In this document: one piece after another, positions 17,245 to 27,304 of the stretch
How positions within the stretch are numbered: the stretch's first letter is position 1
Layout: each line of letters opens with the position of its first letter
Origin: Aquimarina intermedia
GTDB taxonomy: Bacteria; Bacteroidota; Bacteroidia; Flavobacteriales; Flavobacteriaceae
Assembly (NCBI RefSeq): GCF_008124785.1
Contig: NZ_VNHU01000003.1
Span: forward strand, 248,001 to 312,000
Direction: 5' to 3'
Length of the DNA: 64,000 bases
Made by a program: the position numbers and the translations under genes
The notes under the pieces: model-generated
Databases searched by the model: none
What the model was told of the DNA's origin: nothing
What the model saw: the letters and a program-made list of their open reading frames with translations, nothing else

Positions 17245-19605
17245 ATGAAATCAAATTCAAAACTGAAGAAGGTAAAGCCTTTATCTACTAATAAAAGTGT
17301 GGACTTTAATTTTAGAGAGCAAATCATGCATTATCTGAAAAGATGGTACTGGTTTGCAGTAGGGTTGCTGATATGTTTGGCTCTAGCATACATTTATATT
17401 CGCTATACTATTCCAAAATATAACGTATCAGCCAGTATCATGATCTCACAAGATGATAGCATGGGTGAATCTGAACTGGCTGCATTTCAAGATTTAGGAC
17501 TGCTAGAAAATAAATCGAATAAGATCGAAAATGAAATTCAGATAATTAAGTCAAGAACTTTGATTACGAATGTAGTCAAACGTTTAAAATTAAATGTCCA
17601 GTATTTCTCTCAAGGACGCGTACTTGAAACTGAAAATTACCCTGAATCTATTATCGAAATTAGTCTGCTTGCCCCTGATTCAATAATCCAGTCGGCTTCT
17701 AAGGTTTTTAAAGTAAAAATAGTTTCCAATACTAAATTTTCTCTTTTAGGAGAAGGAGATGAAAAATTAAGTGATCATTCCTTTGGTAACACTATAAAGA
17801 CTAGTATCGGTGACGTTGTGATTACTCCAAATTTTAAAGAAATTGGTAATAAAAAAGGGGAGACCATTAAGATTCAAATTAGTCCGATAAAATGGATAGC
17901 AGAGAGCTATAGAAATGGCCTTGGCATTTTTCCAGTCGGAAAGAATTCTTCTGTAGTTCAAATTTCATTAAATGATCCTGTCAAAGAAAAAGCGATGGAT
18001 ATCATCAATACCTTAATTGATGAGTACAACGAAGCCACAATTAATAATAAGAAACAAACTTCTGCCAGAACAGCTACCTTTATAAATGACAGATTGGACT
18101 TAATCTCTGGGGATCTTACTGAGGTAGATGATGAAGCCGCTGGCTACAAGGCTAAATTTGGCTTAACGAATGACATCTCGGCACAAACACAACGTGTGGC
18201 TGATAGTGATACGCGTAATTTACAAGAAATCACACAGTTGAGTACACAGTTAAGTTTAATTGAGTCGACTAGAAGTTTTATTTTGAGTCAAGAAGGAAGG
18301 TATGATCTGGTACCTGCAAACTTAGGTTTTGATGATCCTAATATTACTAATACAGCTACTCGATATAATACACTAATATCGCAGCGCAATCGATTATTAA
18401 CTTCATCTAGTGAACAAAATCCGGCGGTTATTAATATTAACCAGCAGATAGATGGTTTACGTCAGGTGTTGATCGAAAGTTTAAATAGTTTAAAAGGAGC
18501 GATTAATATTAAGCTTAATAGTTTAAAAACGCAGGACAGGTATTTTAGTGGTAAATTGTATAATGCACCGATTCGTCAGAAAGATCTTAGGGTTATTGAG
18601 CGTGAACAAACAATTAAAGAACAGTTATATTTATATCTGTTGCAAAAACGTGAGGAAGCTGAAATAACCAGTCATGTAACTTTATCAAATGCTCAAATTA
18701 TAGATAGAGCAACTACTATCGGATCGTATCCGGTTTCTCCTAATAAGAAAATGATCTATGTGGGTGCATTATTTATGGGTCTCATGATTCCATTTTTAAT
18801 CATCTATGTATCAGAGTTATTAAATGTAAAAGTTCGCTCTCGTCAGGATCTCGAAAAGGTTTTAACGATGCCGATACTGGGCTCTATTCCTAGAACAAAA
18901 ACCAAAGATAAGATTGTAGTTTCTCGTACGAATCGATCTGGAATTGCAGAAGCTTTTAGAATTTTGAGAACCAACCTTGACTTTTTGATGGCAGGTTCTA
19001 ATAAAAAGAAAGGGAAAGTTATTTTTGTAACTTCTACGATTTCAGGCGAAGGAAAAACACTGGTTTCTTCTAATTTAGCTAAGACCTTAACCATCTCAGG
19101 TAAAAAAGTTGCTTTTATAGGTACGGATTTTAGGGATCCTAAATTTCATAACTTTTTAGATCTGCCGAAAGGAAAAGATACAGAAGGTTTTACAAACTTC
19201 ATTATGAATAAGGACCTTAGCCCGCAAGATGTCATTTACGCTGAAAAGTCTGAAGATCCTATGGACATTTTGCCTCCTGGCGTTATTCCTCCTAATCCGG
19301 CAGAGTTACTAATGCAAGATCGCGTCGCAGAAATGTTTGTATATTTACAAAAACACTATGATTACATTATTGTAGATACAGCACCGGTAAGCTTAGTAAC
19401 CGATACGTTATTGATAGGGCATTATTCTGATCTTAGTATTTTTATTGTCAGAGAAAATTACTCTGATAAAAGAGCATTACAGGTCCCGGAAAACTTCCAC
19501 AGAGAGAAACGCTTACCGAATATGGCAGTATTGTTAAATGCATCTTTTAATCAGGGAGGGTATGGATATGGTTATGGTTACGGGTACGGTAACCAAGACG
19601 CTTAA
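17245..19605 (+). CDS. wzc: Wzc-like chain-length determinant and BY-type tyrosine kinase
   Basis: 786-residue inner-membrane protein. Two membrane segments (about residues 35-55 and 503-523) flank the periplasmic Wzz domain with a predicted helical region. The cytoplasmic BY-kinase has Walker A TISGEGKTLVSSNLA (near 600), Walker A' FIGTDFRDP and Walker B YIIVDTAP. The C-terminus is a Tyr-Gly repeat (GYGYGYGYGYGNQ), the autophosphorylation cluster. The kinase cycle controls polymer length and export through Wza. It is followed tail to tail by the PHP phosphatase gene, which would reverse the phosphorylation. Confidence 0.92.
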   Translation: MKSNSKLKKVKPLSTNKSVDFNFREQIMHYLKRWYWFAVGLLICLALAYIYIRYTIPKYNVSASIMISQDDSMGESELAAFQDLGLLENKSNKIENEIQIIKSRTLITNVVKRLKLNVQYFSQGRVLETENYPESIIEISLLAPDSIIQSASKVFKVKIVSNTKFSLLGEGDEKLSDHSFGNTIKTSIGDVVITPNFKEIGNKKGETIKIQISPIKWIAESYRNGLGIFPVGKNSSVVQISLNDPVKEKAMDIINTLIDEYNEATINNKKQTSARTATFINDRLDLISGDLTEVDDEAAGYKAKFGLTNDISAQTQRVADSDTRNLQEITQLSTQLSLIESTRSFILSQEGRYDLVPANLGFDDPNITNTATRYNTLISQRNRLLTSSSEQNPAVININQQIDGLRQVLIESLNSLKGAINIKLNSLKTQDRYFSGKLYNAPIRQKDLRVIEREQTIKEQLYLYLLQKREEAEITSHVTLSNAQIIDRATTIGSYPVSPNKKMIYVGALFMGLMIPFLIIYVSELLNVKVRSRQDLEKVLTMPILGSIPRTKTKDKIVVSRTNRSGIAEAFRILRTNLDFLMAGSNKKKGKVIFVTSTISGEGKTLVSSNLAKTLTISGKKVAFIGTDFRDPKFHNFLDLPKGKDTEGFTNFIMNKDLSPQDVIYAEKSEDPMDILPPGVIPPNPAELLMQDRVAEMFVYLQKHYDYIIVDTAPVSLVTDTLLIGHYSDLSIFIVRENYSDKRALQVPENFHREKRLPNMAVLLNASFNQGGYGYGYGYGYGNQDA

Positions 19606-19616
19606 CCCCTAATTGT

Positions 19617-20378
19617 TTAAGTAAATACACAATTTTTTGATAAAATGGGTTCGATTAAAGCACTTAGCTTTGGTGAGAACCCTTTTTGTATGGTATGCAG
19701 ATGTTGGTAATTGTGAATATCTGACCCTACAAAATCGATGTAGCCTTTCTTAAGTAGATGTACCGCTACCTTTTGAACTTTTTTGCCATAATGACCGCTC
19801 AAAGAAAGTAAGTTTAGCTGAAAGTCAAACCCGGACGTTTTAAGGTCTTCATATTTGGAGAAATCATCATGATAAAAAGCATAACGTTCCGGATGTGCAA
19901 GAATCGGTGAATAACCTGCTACTTTTATTTGAAATATCATTTCCGATAAATTAATGGGAGCGCTAAAAGTAGACATCTCGACCAATACGTAAGAGTCGTA
20001 TAGAGGAAGAATATCTTTAACTTGAATTCTTTTCAAAAATGCATCATCCATCATGTACTCTGCACTAGCCAGTAACGGAATTTTATCTAACTTAAGACTA
20101 GCAAGTGCTTCTTGCATAGTCCTTAATTTATCTCGAATTATTGAACTTGTATTCGGCCATACATCCTGCATTACATGTGGAGTAGTAATTATTTTTTCAA
20201 CTCCCATCTGCTCTAAAGACTCGATTATATATGCCGATTGAGATATGGTTTTTACGCCGTCATCAATACCGGGCAATAAATGAGAATGAATATCTACAAA
20301 TCCTTCGGGGATTAAATCCTTAAATGGAATATTCTTTTTTTTTAGAAAAAACAATAGGTATGGGTATAAATTAAACAT
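19617..20378 (-). CDS. CpsB/YwqE-type tyrosine-protein phosphatase
   Basis: 253-residue PHP-domain metallophosphatase that would dephosphorylate the C-terminal tyrosines of the Wzc-like kinase. Metal-binding motifs are FVDIHSHLLPGIDDG (residues 26-40), TTPHVMQDVWPN, ILAHPERYAFY and DFVGSDIHNY. It is encoded on the opposite strand, only 11 bases from the end of wzc, so it has its own promoter, as often seen in flavobacteria. Length matches CpsB and YwqE. Confidence 0.88.
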   Translation of the reverse strand: MFNLYPYLLFFLKKKNIPFKDLIPEGFVDIHSHLLPGIDDGVKTISQSAYIIESLEQMGVEKIITTPHVMQDVWPNTSSIIRDKLRTMQEALASLKLDKIPLLASAEYMMDDAFLKRIQVKDILPLYDSYVLVEMSTFSAPINLSEMIFQIKVAGYSPILAHPERYAFYHDDFSKYEDLKTSGFDFQLNLLSLSGHYGKKVQKVAVHLLKKGYIDFVGSDIHNYQHLHTIQKGFSPKLSALIEPILSKNCVFT

Positions 20379-20447
20379 TAAACCTTTTCTGAGAAAATCT
20401 CAAAAATCATTATCGCGGTAAATGTAAGTAATATTGTTTTTAAACGA

Positions 20448-20481
20448 AATTGTCTGAAAGAGAAATCCCAATCAGACAATT
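20448..20481 (-). terminator. Hairpin after the sigma-factor operon
   Basis: AATTGTCTGA pairs perfectly with TCAGACAATT across a 14-base loop, about 20 bases past the stop of the DUF2807 gene. Only a short T-rich run follows on the minus strand, so it is a weak terminator candidate. Confidence 0.4.
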
Positions 20482-20500
20482 CTAAAAAAAATGTTAAGTA

Positions 20501-21235
20501 TTATTGTCGGGTTATATCTCCGGATCCAACCACTTTATTGTCTTCTTTAGAGGGATTCCCTTTGAAAAATATATCTCCCGATCCTGTCACTCGTGCACGA
20601 ATCGAATTGGTTGCATGTGTTTCAATATCTCCAGATCCGGTCACATTTGCATGGACCTGTTTGGCAATCAATTGGTAAGCGGATATATCTCCAGACCCTG
20701 AGACATTTATGTCTAATTCATTCGTTTTACCTTTTAATTCCAAGTCACCACTTCCAGATACTTGCGCTGAAGTGTTGGTAGCATCAATAACTAATTGAAT
20801 ATCTCCAGATCCTGATATGGCGGTTTTAAAATTAGTCGCTTTTATTGGGTCTTCACTAATTATATCTCCAGAGCCTGAGAGCATAACTTGATTGAGTGTT
20901 GCAAAGGGAACGGTTATGGTAATCTCCTTATTTCTTCCGTAGTTTAATGAGTATCCTTTTTTTACATAAATTTTCAATGTATTTTGATTAACTTCTGTTT
21001 CAATATAAGGAAGTAGATTGCTTTCACCTTTAAGTTTAAGAGCACCTTCTTTTCCATTAATAAGTAGAACTTTTAAATGTCCACTAACCTTTACAACATC
21101 ATAATCGGAAGTTGTTCTGCTGATAGTAGTCATGTCTCCATTACCACTTATTCTTTTTGAACTGCCCCACCATTGAGCATTTAGCGTGACTGTAGTGCAA
21201 AGACTAATCGTTAAAATTAAAATGATTTTTTTCAT
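20501..21235 (-). CDS. Secreted head-GIN / DUF2807 protein
   Basis: 244 residues with an N-terminal signal peptide (MKKIILILTISLCTTVTLNA). The body is a DUF2807 right-handed beta-helix-like repeat: the motif SGSGDI or GSGDI recurs about nine times between residues 35 and 244 at spacings near 20 residues. The DNA shows this as repeated TATCTCCAGATCC-like words on the plus strand. Function in the family is unknown; an envelope-surface role is likely. It is the last gene of the sigma-factor operon, 23 bases after the DUF4097 gene, so it is probably part of that sigma factor's response. Confidence 0.85.
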   Translation of the reverse strand: MKKIILILTISLCTTVTLNAQWWGSSKRISGNGDMTTISRTTSDYDVVKVSGHLKVLLINGKEGALKLKGESNLLPYIETEVNQNTLKIYVKKGYSLNYGRNKEITITVPFATLNQVMLSGSGDIISEDPIKATNFKTAISGSGDIQLVIDATNTSAQVSGSGDLELKGKTNELDINVSGSGDISAYQLIAKQVHANVTGSGDIETHATNSIRARVTGSGDIFFKGNPSKEDNKVVGSGDITRQ

Positions 21236-21258
21236 GATCGTGTCGATTATTAGTTATG

Positions 21259-22365
21259 TTACTTTTTAATAAGTTTTATACCCCCGTAGCTGGAATTAAT
21301 GGTTATAGAATTCCCGCTATTTTTTTGTCTGTAATAGCCTTCATAGATTTTGTCAGAGTTATCACTATTTCTCTTCATCACATTTAAATCCTGATCATTT
21401 ACCCCTATATTGCCATACGATGTTTTAAGACGGAAGTCAAAGGATGAGTTTTGATTATACCCTATAGTTATACCTACATAATCAGCTTTAATATAGACTG
21501 ATTTCATCGTGTCTTCTAAAGAATCTATTGTTATAGAACCATAATCAGCATTGATATCTATGAGTTTAGTTATTGCTCCTACCTTAGTATTCAAATAATC
21601 CCCATTACCATTAATTATATGTGCCTTATCCACCTTGAGTCCTCCGTAATCGCAAGAATATTCTAAGGTGCCAACATTTCCAAATTTTGATTGCGTGTAA
21701 TCTGCGTTCAAATTTACACTGTTGACAGTACCTATTTCAAAATCCGAATAATCAGCATTGATAGTTCCCTTCGTCATATATTTTATAGAACTATTCTTGG
21801 TGTAATCCATATGAATACTATTTTCTTTACCATGTAATTCCCCAATTATAATTTGCCCATAATCACAGTTAATTGTAGTATTTCCCTTTGTTTTATCTAG
21901 TGTAATACTACCATAATCATTGGTGAGATCTAAGGAGTTGGTAACAGGAACTTTGATTGTGTAATTAATTTTCATGTTCAAAGAAGAGGAGGAGCTCCAG
22001 GTGTTCGTGAATTTTGACCACCAGGAATTTTGTTCTTGATCAAAAATGGTTTTAGCCGTTACTTGCTTTGCGGTAGCGTTAAAGAGCACAGAAATATTTC
22101 TTAATTTTTCATCTACTCTTTCCCTATCGTTACCTGTTACAGTAATTTTTATTTCCATTACAATTCTATTTTCGTCCCATGTAGTTACATCCACATTGCC
22201 GTAGGCGTTATCTACTTCTAAAAGAGCATCTTTATCAACAGAAAATTCTTTGCGTAATGATTTTTCTTTGGAGTGCTTAGATTTTATATCCTCGGCCAGA
22301 TTATTAAATGAGAGCAAAGGCAAAACAACCAGGAGCCATATTATTTTAAAGTATATTGTTTTCAT
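21259..22365 (-). CDS. Secreted DUF4097 beta-strand-repeat protein
   Basis: 368 residues with a signal peptide (MKTIYFKIIWLLVVLPLLSF). From about residue 150 onward the sequence is a ladder of short repeats built around DYG or ADY (NDYGSITLD, CDYGQIIIG, ADYSDFEIG, ADYTQSKFG, CDYGGLKVD, ADYGSITID, SSYGGIKL), consistent with a beta-solenoid. The family is called putative adhesin but has no proven activity. Its start overlaps the preceding membrane protein gene by 20 bases, indicating coupled translation within the sigma-factor operon. Confidence 0.85.
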   Translation of the reverse strand: MKTIYFKIIWLLVVLPLLSFNNLAEDIKSKHSKEKSLRKEFSVDKDALLEVDNAYGNVDVTTWDENRIVMEIKITVTGNDRERVDEKLRNISVLFNATAKQVTAKTIFDQEQNSWWSKFTNTWSSSSSLNMKINYTIKVPVTNSLDLTNDYGSITLDKTKGNTTINCDYGQIIIGELHGKENSIHMDYTKNSSIKYMTKGTINADYSDFEIGTVNSVNLNADYTQSKFGNVGTLEYSCDYGGLKVDKAHIINGNGDYLNTKVGAITKLIDINADYGSITIDSLEDTMKSVYIKADYVGITIGYNQNSSFDFRLKTSYGNIGVNDQDLNVMKRNSDNSDKIYEGYYRQKNSGNSITINSSYGGIKLIKK

Positions 22366-22912
22366 TGGAGTAATTTTTATTTAATTTATTTTGTTGTAAT
22401 GTTTCCAGAACATTTTCCAACAAAGTTGCTCTTTGTTGGAAATTTTCAATCATAGCACTAATTACACGTGTGTCATTGTTACTTATGACTAAATCTTGTT
22501 TTAATTTTTGATAATCAATATCTAATTTATCAAGTTGGTTCATCGCGTCGTTCACCAACTCCTTATCAGCGATAGTAGCTGTCTTTTTTATTTCTTTTAA
22601 TTTGAATGCTATGGTACTTGCAAAAAAACTTTGTGTAGTATACATTTCATCAGACACACTGGCTAACTCTCTTTTTGATTCATCCCTGTTTTGAAATATA
22701 AATAAGGATGAGATTAAAAGTAATGCGATAGCTGCAGCAATAGATAAAGGTTTAAACCAATTAATAGTGTTGTTTTTATCCTGCTTTAAAGTAGCACCGG
22801 GGATAGCAGACAAACGTCTTGAAAAATTTTCAAAATGAGTGTCGGATGGTTCATAGATATCAACATTATCCCTTATCTTTTCAAAAAAATCTTCCAATTT
22901 ATCTTGCTTCAT
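22346..22912 (-). CDS. Single-pass membrane protein, anti-sigma-factor-like
   Basis: 188 residues. The N-terminal ~50 residues are cytoplasmic and charged (KLEDFFEKIRDNVDIYEPSDTHFENF), then one membrane segment (PLSIAAAIALLLISSLFIF), then a periplasmic helical region with heptad-like Leu spacing (NQLDKLDIDYQKLKQDL, QQRATLLENVLETLQQN). The gene follows the ECF sigma gene by 12 bases, the usual place for an anti-sigma factor. I see no ZAS zinc motif, so the role is inferred from position and topology. Overlap of 20 bases with the DUF4097 gene. Confidence 0.68.
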   Translation of the reverse strand: MKQDKLEDFFEKIRDNVDIYEPSDTHFENFSRRLSAIPGATLKQDKNNTINWFKPLSIAAAIALLLISSLFIFQNRDESKRELASVSDEMYTTQSFFASTIAFKLKEIKKTATIADKELVNDAMNQLDKLDIDYQKLKQDLVISNNDTRVISAMIENFQQRATLLENVLETLQQNKLNKNYSNENNIL

Positions 22913-22924
22913 AGTCCTAAGATG

Positions 22925-23479
22925 TTAATGAGTAATTAATATTTTTCTTTTCAAACTTTGTTTTGCTCTTGATACTAGTGTGCGACAATTAGAATATGAA
23001 ATATTCATAATTTTGGCAATTTCATCATAGTCATACCCCTCAATCAGATATAAAGATAAAATAGTTGAGTAGCTTGTTTTGAGTTGCTTTAACGATTCTA
23101 ATACGCTATTCACTTTAAGGTTTGACATTTCATCAGCAGACATCTCATAAGTATCATCTGAAACCTTATAGTCCACTGCTTCTAAAGCAACTTCTTCATA
23201 TTTGTTATTTTTCTTTAGCGCTGTTAAACTAGCATTTACCACAATTCTTTTGAGCCAAGCGACAAACATACTATCGCTTTCTAAAGAAGATAATTTGGTG
23301 AAGGCTGTTAAAAACGCATCTTGCATGATATCTTCTGCCTCGGCCTGATTTTTTACAATTCGATACGAGGTATTAAACATCGCTTTATAGAATCGATTGT
23401 ATATTTCTAGCTGCGCATTACGATCGTGATTGCGACATTTAGCAATCAACACCTCTGTATTTTCTTTGGTTAGTATCAA
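22925..23479 (-). CDS. ECF-family RNA polymerase sigma factor
   Basis: 184 residues with sigma-70 region 2 (about 15-85: YNRFYKAMFNTSYRIVKNQAEAEDIMQDAFLTAF) and region 4 (about 125-180: LYLIEGYDYDEIAKIMNISYSNCRTLVSRAKQSLK). There is no region 1 or 3, as expected for ECF factors. It heads an operon with a membrane protein and two secreted beta-repeat proteins, so it likely drives an envelope response and may control its own operon. The promoter upstream fits the housekeeping consensus. The ATG at 23479 is preferred, being the first in frame after that promoter. Confidence 0.9.
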   Translation of the reverse strand: MILTKENTEVLIAKCRNHDRNAQLEIYNRFYKAMFNTSYRIVKNQAEAEDIMQDAFLTAFTKLSSLESDSMFVAWLKRIVVNASLTALKKNNKYEEVALEAVDYKVSDDTYEMSADEMSNLKVNSVLESLKQLKTSYSTILSLYLIEGYDYDEIAKIMNISYSNCRTLVSRAKQSLKRKILITH

Positions 23480-23510
23480 TTAAATTGTTTTGTCTTTTAT
23501 AAAGATACCT

Positions 23511-23539
23511 CAAAGCTAGATTTGTTACACTTTATCAAA
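23511..23539 (-). promoter_or_regulatory. Promoter of the ECF sigma operon
   Basis: On the minus strand TTTG (23539-23536), then 17 bases, then TAGCTTTG (23518-23511) gives a complete flavobacterial -33/-7 promoter. Transcription would start about 25 bases before the sigma gene ATG. This is among the best promoter matches in the window. Confidence 0.68.
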
Positions 23540-23697
23540 GTTTTTTTTAAAAAAATGGCATAACAATTGACCTAGTATTTATAAAAAATATTGTGAAGCC
23601 TTATTATATAGGGTGTTTGACAAGTTTTGAGAAGATAATTAGAAACTATAAATAATGTCATTTTTACTTAGTGACAAAATGGCTTTGATATATACAT

Positions 23698-26148
23698 ATG
23701 ACGAAAACCAAATTTACTACGCTTGACAGTTTGTCATTACAAGGAATAGATGAAGATGCAGAGTTGATCCCTTTAATGACTCCTGAAGACGAAGAAGAAA
23801 TTAATAATGAAGAACTTCCTGAAGTTCTACCCATTTTACCTTTACGTAATACGGTACTTTTTCCTGGAGTTGTGATTCCTATCACAGCAGGAAGAGATAA
23901 ATCAATTAAATTACTGGACGATGCTAATTTAGGTAATAAGACTATTGGAGTAGTGTCCCAAAAGGAAGAAGAAATAGAAAATCCGACTTCAAACGATATT
24001 AATCAAGTAGGAGTTGTTGCCCGAATTTTAAGAGTTTTAAAAATGCCTGACGGCAATACCACAGTAATTCTGCAAGGTAAAAAACGATTTGAAATTTCTG
24101 ATATATTACAGGAAGAACCGTACATTAAAGCAAAGATTACAGCGGTTCCTGAAGCCCGACCCGCCAAAGAAAGTAAAGAGTTTGGAGCAATCATTGAGTC
24201 GATTAAAGAATTGGCTTTAGAAATTATTAAAGAAAGTCCTAACATCCCGTCAGAAGCTTCATTTGCTATCAAAAATATAGAGAGTAACTCGTTCTTAATC
24301 AATTTTGTATCTAGTAATCTTAATCTCCCGATCGGGGAAAAGCAGAAAATTTTAGAAATTAATGATCTGAAGGATCGAGCATTGTCTGCTCTAAAATATA
24401 TGAATGTTGAATTCCAGAAGCTTGAATTACGTAATGATATTCAAAGCAAGGTTCAACATGACATGAGCAAGCAGCAAAGAGAATATTTCTTGCACCAGCA
24501 AATGAAAACTATTCAAGAAGAGCTTGGTGGGGTATCTCATGAAGATGAGATTGAAGAAATGAAGACGCGTAGTAAGGATAAAAAGTGGAGTAAAAAAGTT
24601 AAGGAGCACTTTGAGAAAGAACTTTCCAAAATGCGCAGGATGAACCCTCAGGTGGCCGAATATTCCATACAGCGTAATTACCTCGATCTCTTTTTGGATC
24701 TGCCATGGAACAAATTCTCTAAAGATAAGTTCGATCTCAAGCGTGCAATGAAAATTCTTGACAGAGATCATTACGGACTTGACGAGGTTAAAAAGCGAAT
24801 TATAGAGTACTTAGCGGTACTTAAACTTCGTAATGATATGAAATCTCCCATTTTGTGTTTATATGGACCTCCGGGAGTTGGTAAAACCTCTTTGGGTAAA
24901 TCTGTAGCAGAAGCTCTGGGTAGAGAATATGTTCGTATTTCATTAGGTGGTTTACGTGATGAAGCTGAGATCAGAGGGCATAGAAAGACGTATATCGGAG
25001 CAATGCCCGGACGAATCATTCAAAGTTTAAAAAAGGCTGGTACAAGTAATCCTGTTTTTGTTTTGGATGAGATTGATAAACTTTCTGCAGGGAATCAAGG
25101 GGATCCATCATCGGCATTACTTGAGGTATTAGATCCTGAACAAAATTCAGAATTTCATGATAACTTTTTGGAAATGGGATTTGATCTATCCAAAGTTATG
25201 TTCATAGCTACCTCTAATAGTCTAAACACTATTCAGCCTGCCTTGAGAGATCGTATGGAAATTATTAATGTAACCGGATATACGATTGAAGAAAAGGTTG
25301 AGATTGCCAAACAGCACTTGTTACCAAAACAATTAGTAGAACATGGTCTTGATAAAAGTCACCTCAAAATTGCTAAGGCGCAATTAGAAAAAATTGTCGA
25401 GGGTTACACGCGTGAGTCGGGGGTAAGAGGTCTCGAGAAACAAATTGCTAAAATGGTACGCTACGCTGCCAAGAATATTGCAATGGAAGAGGCATATAAC
25501 ATCAAAGTAACAAATGAGGATATTATTGAAATTTTAGGAGCTCCCAAACTAGAACGTGATAAATATGAAAATAATGATGTAGCTGGAGTCGTAACCGGGT
25601 TGGCATGGACAAGTGTTGGAGGGGATATTTTATTTATAGAATCTATTCTTTCTAAAGGTAAAGGAAACCTTACAATTACTGGAAATTTGGGGAAAGTAAT
25701 GAAGGAATCCGCCACAATTGCGATGGAGTATATAAAAGCCAATGCAGATGAGCTAGGGATAGATCCTACTATTTTTGAAAAATATAATGTGCATATCCAT
25801 GTACCCGAAGGTGCCACTCCGAAAGATGGCCCAAGTGCAGGTGTTACGATGCTTACATCCTTAGTGTCTTTATTTACGCAACGCAAAGTGAAGAAAAGTC
25901 TTGCTATGACTGGAGAGATTACCTTAAGAGGAAAGGTGTTGCCAGTAGGCGGAATTAAGGAAAAGATCCTGGCAGCAAAGCGCGCTAGAATCAAAGAGAT
26001 TATGCTTTGTGAGGATAATCGACGTGACATCGATGAAATTAAACCTGAATATCTTAAAGGCTTGAAGTTTCATTATGTTAAAGAAATGAGCGAAGTTTTA
26101 CAAACAGCGCTTACAAAAGAGAAAGTAAAAAATGCTAAGACATTATAA
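23698..26148 (+). CDS. lon: ATP-dependent Lon protease
   Basis: 816-residue LonA. The N-terminal LON substrate-binding domain starts at [18 protein letters not shown] (near 40). The AAA+ module has Walker [14 protein letters not shown] (near 390) and Walker [11 protein letters not shown]. The protease domain has the catalytic Ser in [10 protein letters not shown] (near 710) and Lys in [16 protein letters not shown] (near 755). It degrades damaged and regulatory proteins in the cytoplasm. Length is that of typical Bacteroidota Lon. It ends in front of a strong hairpin terminator shared with the convergent mreB-like gene. Confidence 0.97.
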   Translation: MTKTKFTTLDSLSLQGIDEDAELIPLMTPEDEEEINNEELPEVLPILPLRNTVLFPGVVIPITAGRDKSIKLLDDANLGNKTIGVVSQKEEEIENPTSNDINQVGVVARILRVLKMPDGNTTVILQGKKRFEISDILQEEPYIKAKITAVPEARPAKESKEFGAIIESIKELALEIIKESPNIPSEASFAIKNIESNSFLINFVSSNLNLPIGEKQKILEINDLKDRALSALKYMNVEFQKLELRNDIQSKVQHDMSKQQREYFLHQQMKTIQEELGGVSHEDEIEEMKTRSKDKKWSKKVKEHFEKELSKMRRMNPQVAEYSIQRNYLDLFLDLPWNKFSKDKFDLKRAMKILDRDHYGLDEVKKRIIEYLAVLKLRNDMKSPILCLYGPPGVGKTSLGKSVAEALGREYVRISLGGLRDEAEIRGHRKTYIGAMPGRIIQSLKKAGTSNPVFVLDEIDKLSAGNQGDPSSALLEVLDPEQNSEFHDNFLEMGFDLSKVMFIATSNSLNTIQPALRDRMEIINVTGYTIEEKVEIAKQHLLPKQLVEHGLDKSHLKIAKAQLEKIVEGYTRESGVRGLEKQIAKMVRYAAKNIAMEEAYNIKVTNEDIIEILGAPKLERDKYENNDVAGVVTGLAWTSVGGDILFIESILSKGKGNLTITGNLGKVMKESATIAMEYIKANADELGIDPTIFEKYNVHIHVPEGATPKDGPSAGVTMLTSLVSLFTQRKVKKSLAMTGEITLRGKVLPVGGIKEKILAAKRARIKEIMLCEDNRRDIDEIKPEYLKGLKFHYVKEMSEVLQTALTKEKVKNAKTL

Positions 26149-26168
26149 TAATTAGCTTACTAGCATCA

Positions 26169-26198
26169 AAAAAACCGGTTTTAAGTAACCGGTTTTTT
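26169..26198. terminator. Bidirectional terminator between lon and the mreB-like gene
   Basis: A 12-bp perfect stem (AAAAAACCGGTT / AACCGGTTTTTT) with a 6-base loop. It has an A-run before and T-run after, so it can stop transcription from both sides. Confidence 0.88.
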
Positions 26199-26232
26199 GA
26201 TTCTACCTTTTTTTATTAGATATAATCTATGA

Positions 26233-27270
26233 TTATGACAAAGATTCGACCAATACGGTGTTGTATTGCGTTATATTTTTTACAACCATATCACTACCTT
26301 TAACAACTGCTTCTAAGGGATGAATACCTGTACAAACCGGTAAATTTGTAGTTCTTGCCAAACGAGAATCCAGACCTCTAAGCATTGATCCACCACCTGT
26401 CAAATAAATTCCACTATCATAAATATCAGCAGATATTTCTGGCGGAATTGTGCTCAAGGTATCTATGATAGCATTCTCAATTTGTTGTATAGATTGATCA
26501 ATACTTCTTGCAATATCACGATGAGATATTTCGATTTCTTTTGGTTTTCCGCTCAAAACATCCCGACCTCGAACTATTTTTTTTTCGGGAATGGTATCTA
26601 AAATCTCGGAAGCTGCACCCACGCTAATTTTGATTTCCTCTGCAGTGCTTTCTCCAATATGTAAATTGTGAAAATCCCGAATGTAGTTGGCTATATTTTC
26701 ATTAAAGGTATTACCAGCTATTTTTACAGATTGACCACTAATAATTTTGCCCATACATATAACAGCAATTTCTGTGGTGCCACCGCCTATATCGATCACC
26801 ATAGAACCTTTGGGTTGTAAGACATCAATACCACTACCTATCGCAGCAGCAACAGGTTCATGAATTAACAAAATTTTGTTTGCATTAAGTCTTTTGGCAG
26901 ATTCCTTTACCGCTCTAATTTCTACATCGGTGCTTCCACATGGAATAGATATTATCATAGTGTAGGAAGAAGTGAAATAGGAGGAATGATGCGTTTTTAC
27001 CAACTTAAAAAAAGAGGAAAGCATCATTTCAGCAGCTTCAAAATTAGCAATCATTCCATCCTTAAAGGGATAAAGCGTTTTTATGTTTTTATTAATTTTA
27101 CCTCTCATCAAGCCTGCCTCTTTACCTGCTGCTCGAATTTTTCCGGTTAATTTATCAATTGCAAGTATCGAGGGGTGGGCAACGACTAATTTGCCATTGC
27201 ATGTAATAAGTGTATTTGAGGTGCCAAGATCTATCGCAACTTTTTCATTTAAAAAATCAAAAAATCCCAT
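26233..27270 (-). CDS. MreB/MbL-type actin paralogue
   Basis: 345-residue bacterial actin. Phosphate 1 loop VAIDLGTSNTLI (residues 11-22), connect/phosphate 2 MVIDIGGGTTEIAVI, and adenosine motif LTGGGSMLRGL are present. The gene stands alone, without mreC, mreD or rodA beside it, and several positions differ from what I expect of the main flavobacterial MreB (for instance VVAHPSILAIDKLTGKI). It is therefore probably a second MreB-like filament protein. It would assemble on the inner face of the membrane and act in cell shape or gliding-related organisation; the specific role is unknown. Confidence 0.82.
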   Translation of the reverse strand: MGFFDFLNEKVAIDLGTSNTLITCNGKLVVAHPSILAIDKLTGKIRAAGKEAGLMRGKINKNIKTLYPFKDGMIANFEAAEMMLSSFFKLVKTHHSSYFTSSYTMIISIPCGSTDVEIRAVKESAKRLNANKILLIHEPVAAAIGSGIDVLQPKGSMVIDIGGGTTEIAVICMGKIISGQSVKIAGNTFNENIANYIRDFHNLHIGESTAEEIKISVGAASEILDTIPEKKIVRGRDVLSGKPKEIEISHRDIARSIDQSIQQIENAIIDTLSTIPPEISADIYDSGIYLTGGGSMLRGLDSRLARTTNLPVCTGIHPLEAVVKGSDMVVKNITQYNTVLVESLS

Positions 27271-27304
27271 ACGTTCTAGTAGTTTTGTGGTTAAGTTTCC
27301 CTGA

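Noticed and set aside
20504..20701. Tandem DNA words TATCTCCAGATCC suggesting a repeat array or CRISPR
   Set aside because: The words are codons of the SGSGDI repeats of the DUF2807 protein on the minus strand; spacing and spacer content do not fit a CRISPR.
25461..26030. 189-codon open frame opposite lon
   Set aside because: It is the antisense of the Lon protease domain; translation is low-complexity Ser/Ile and unlike a protein.
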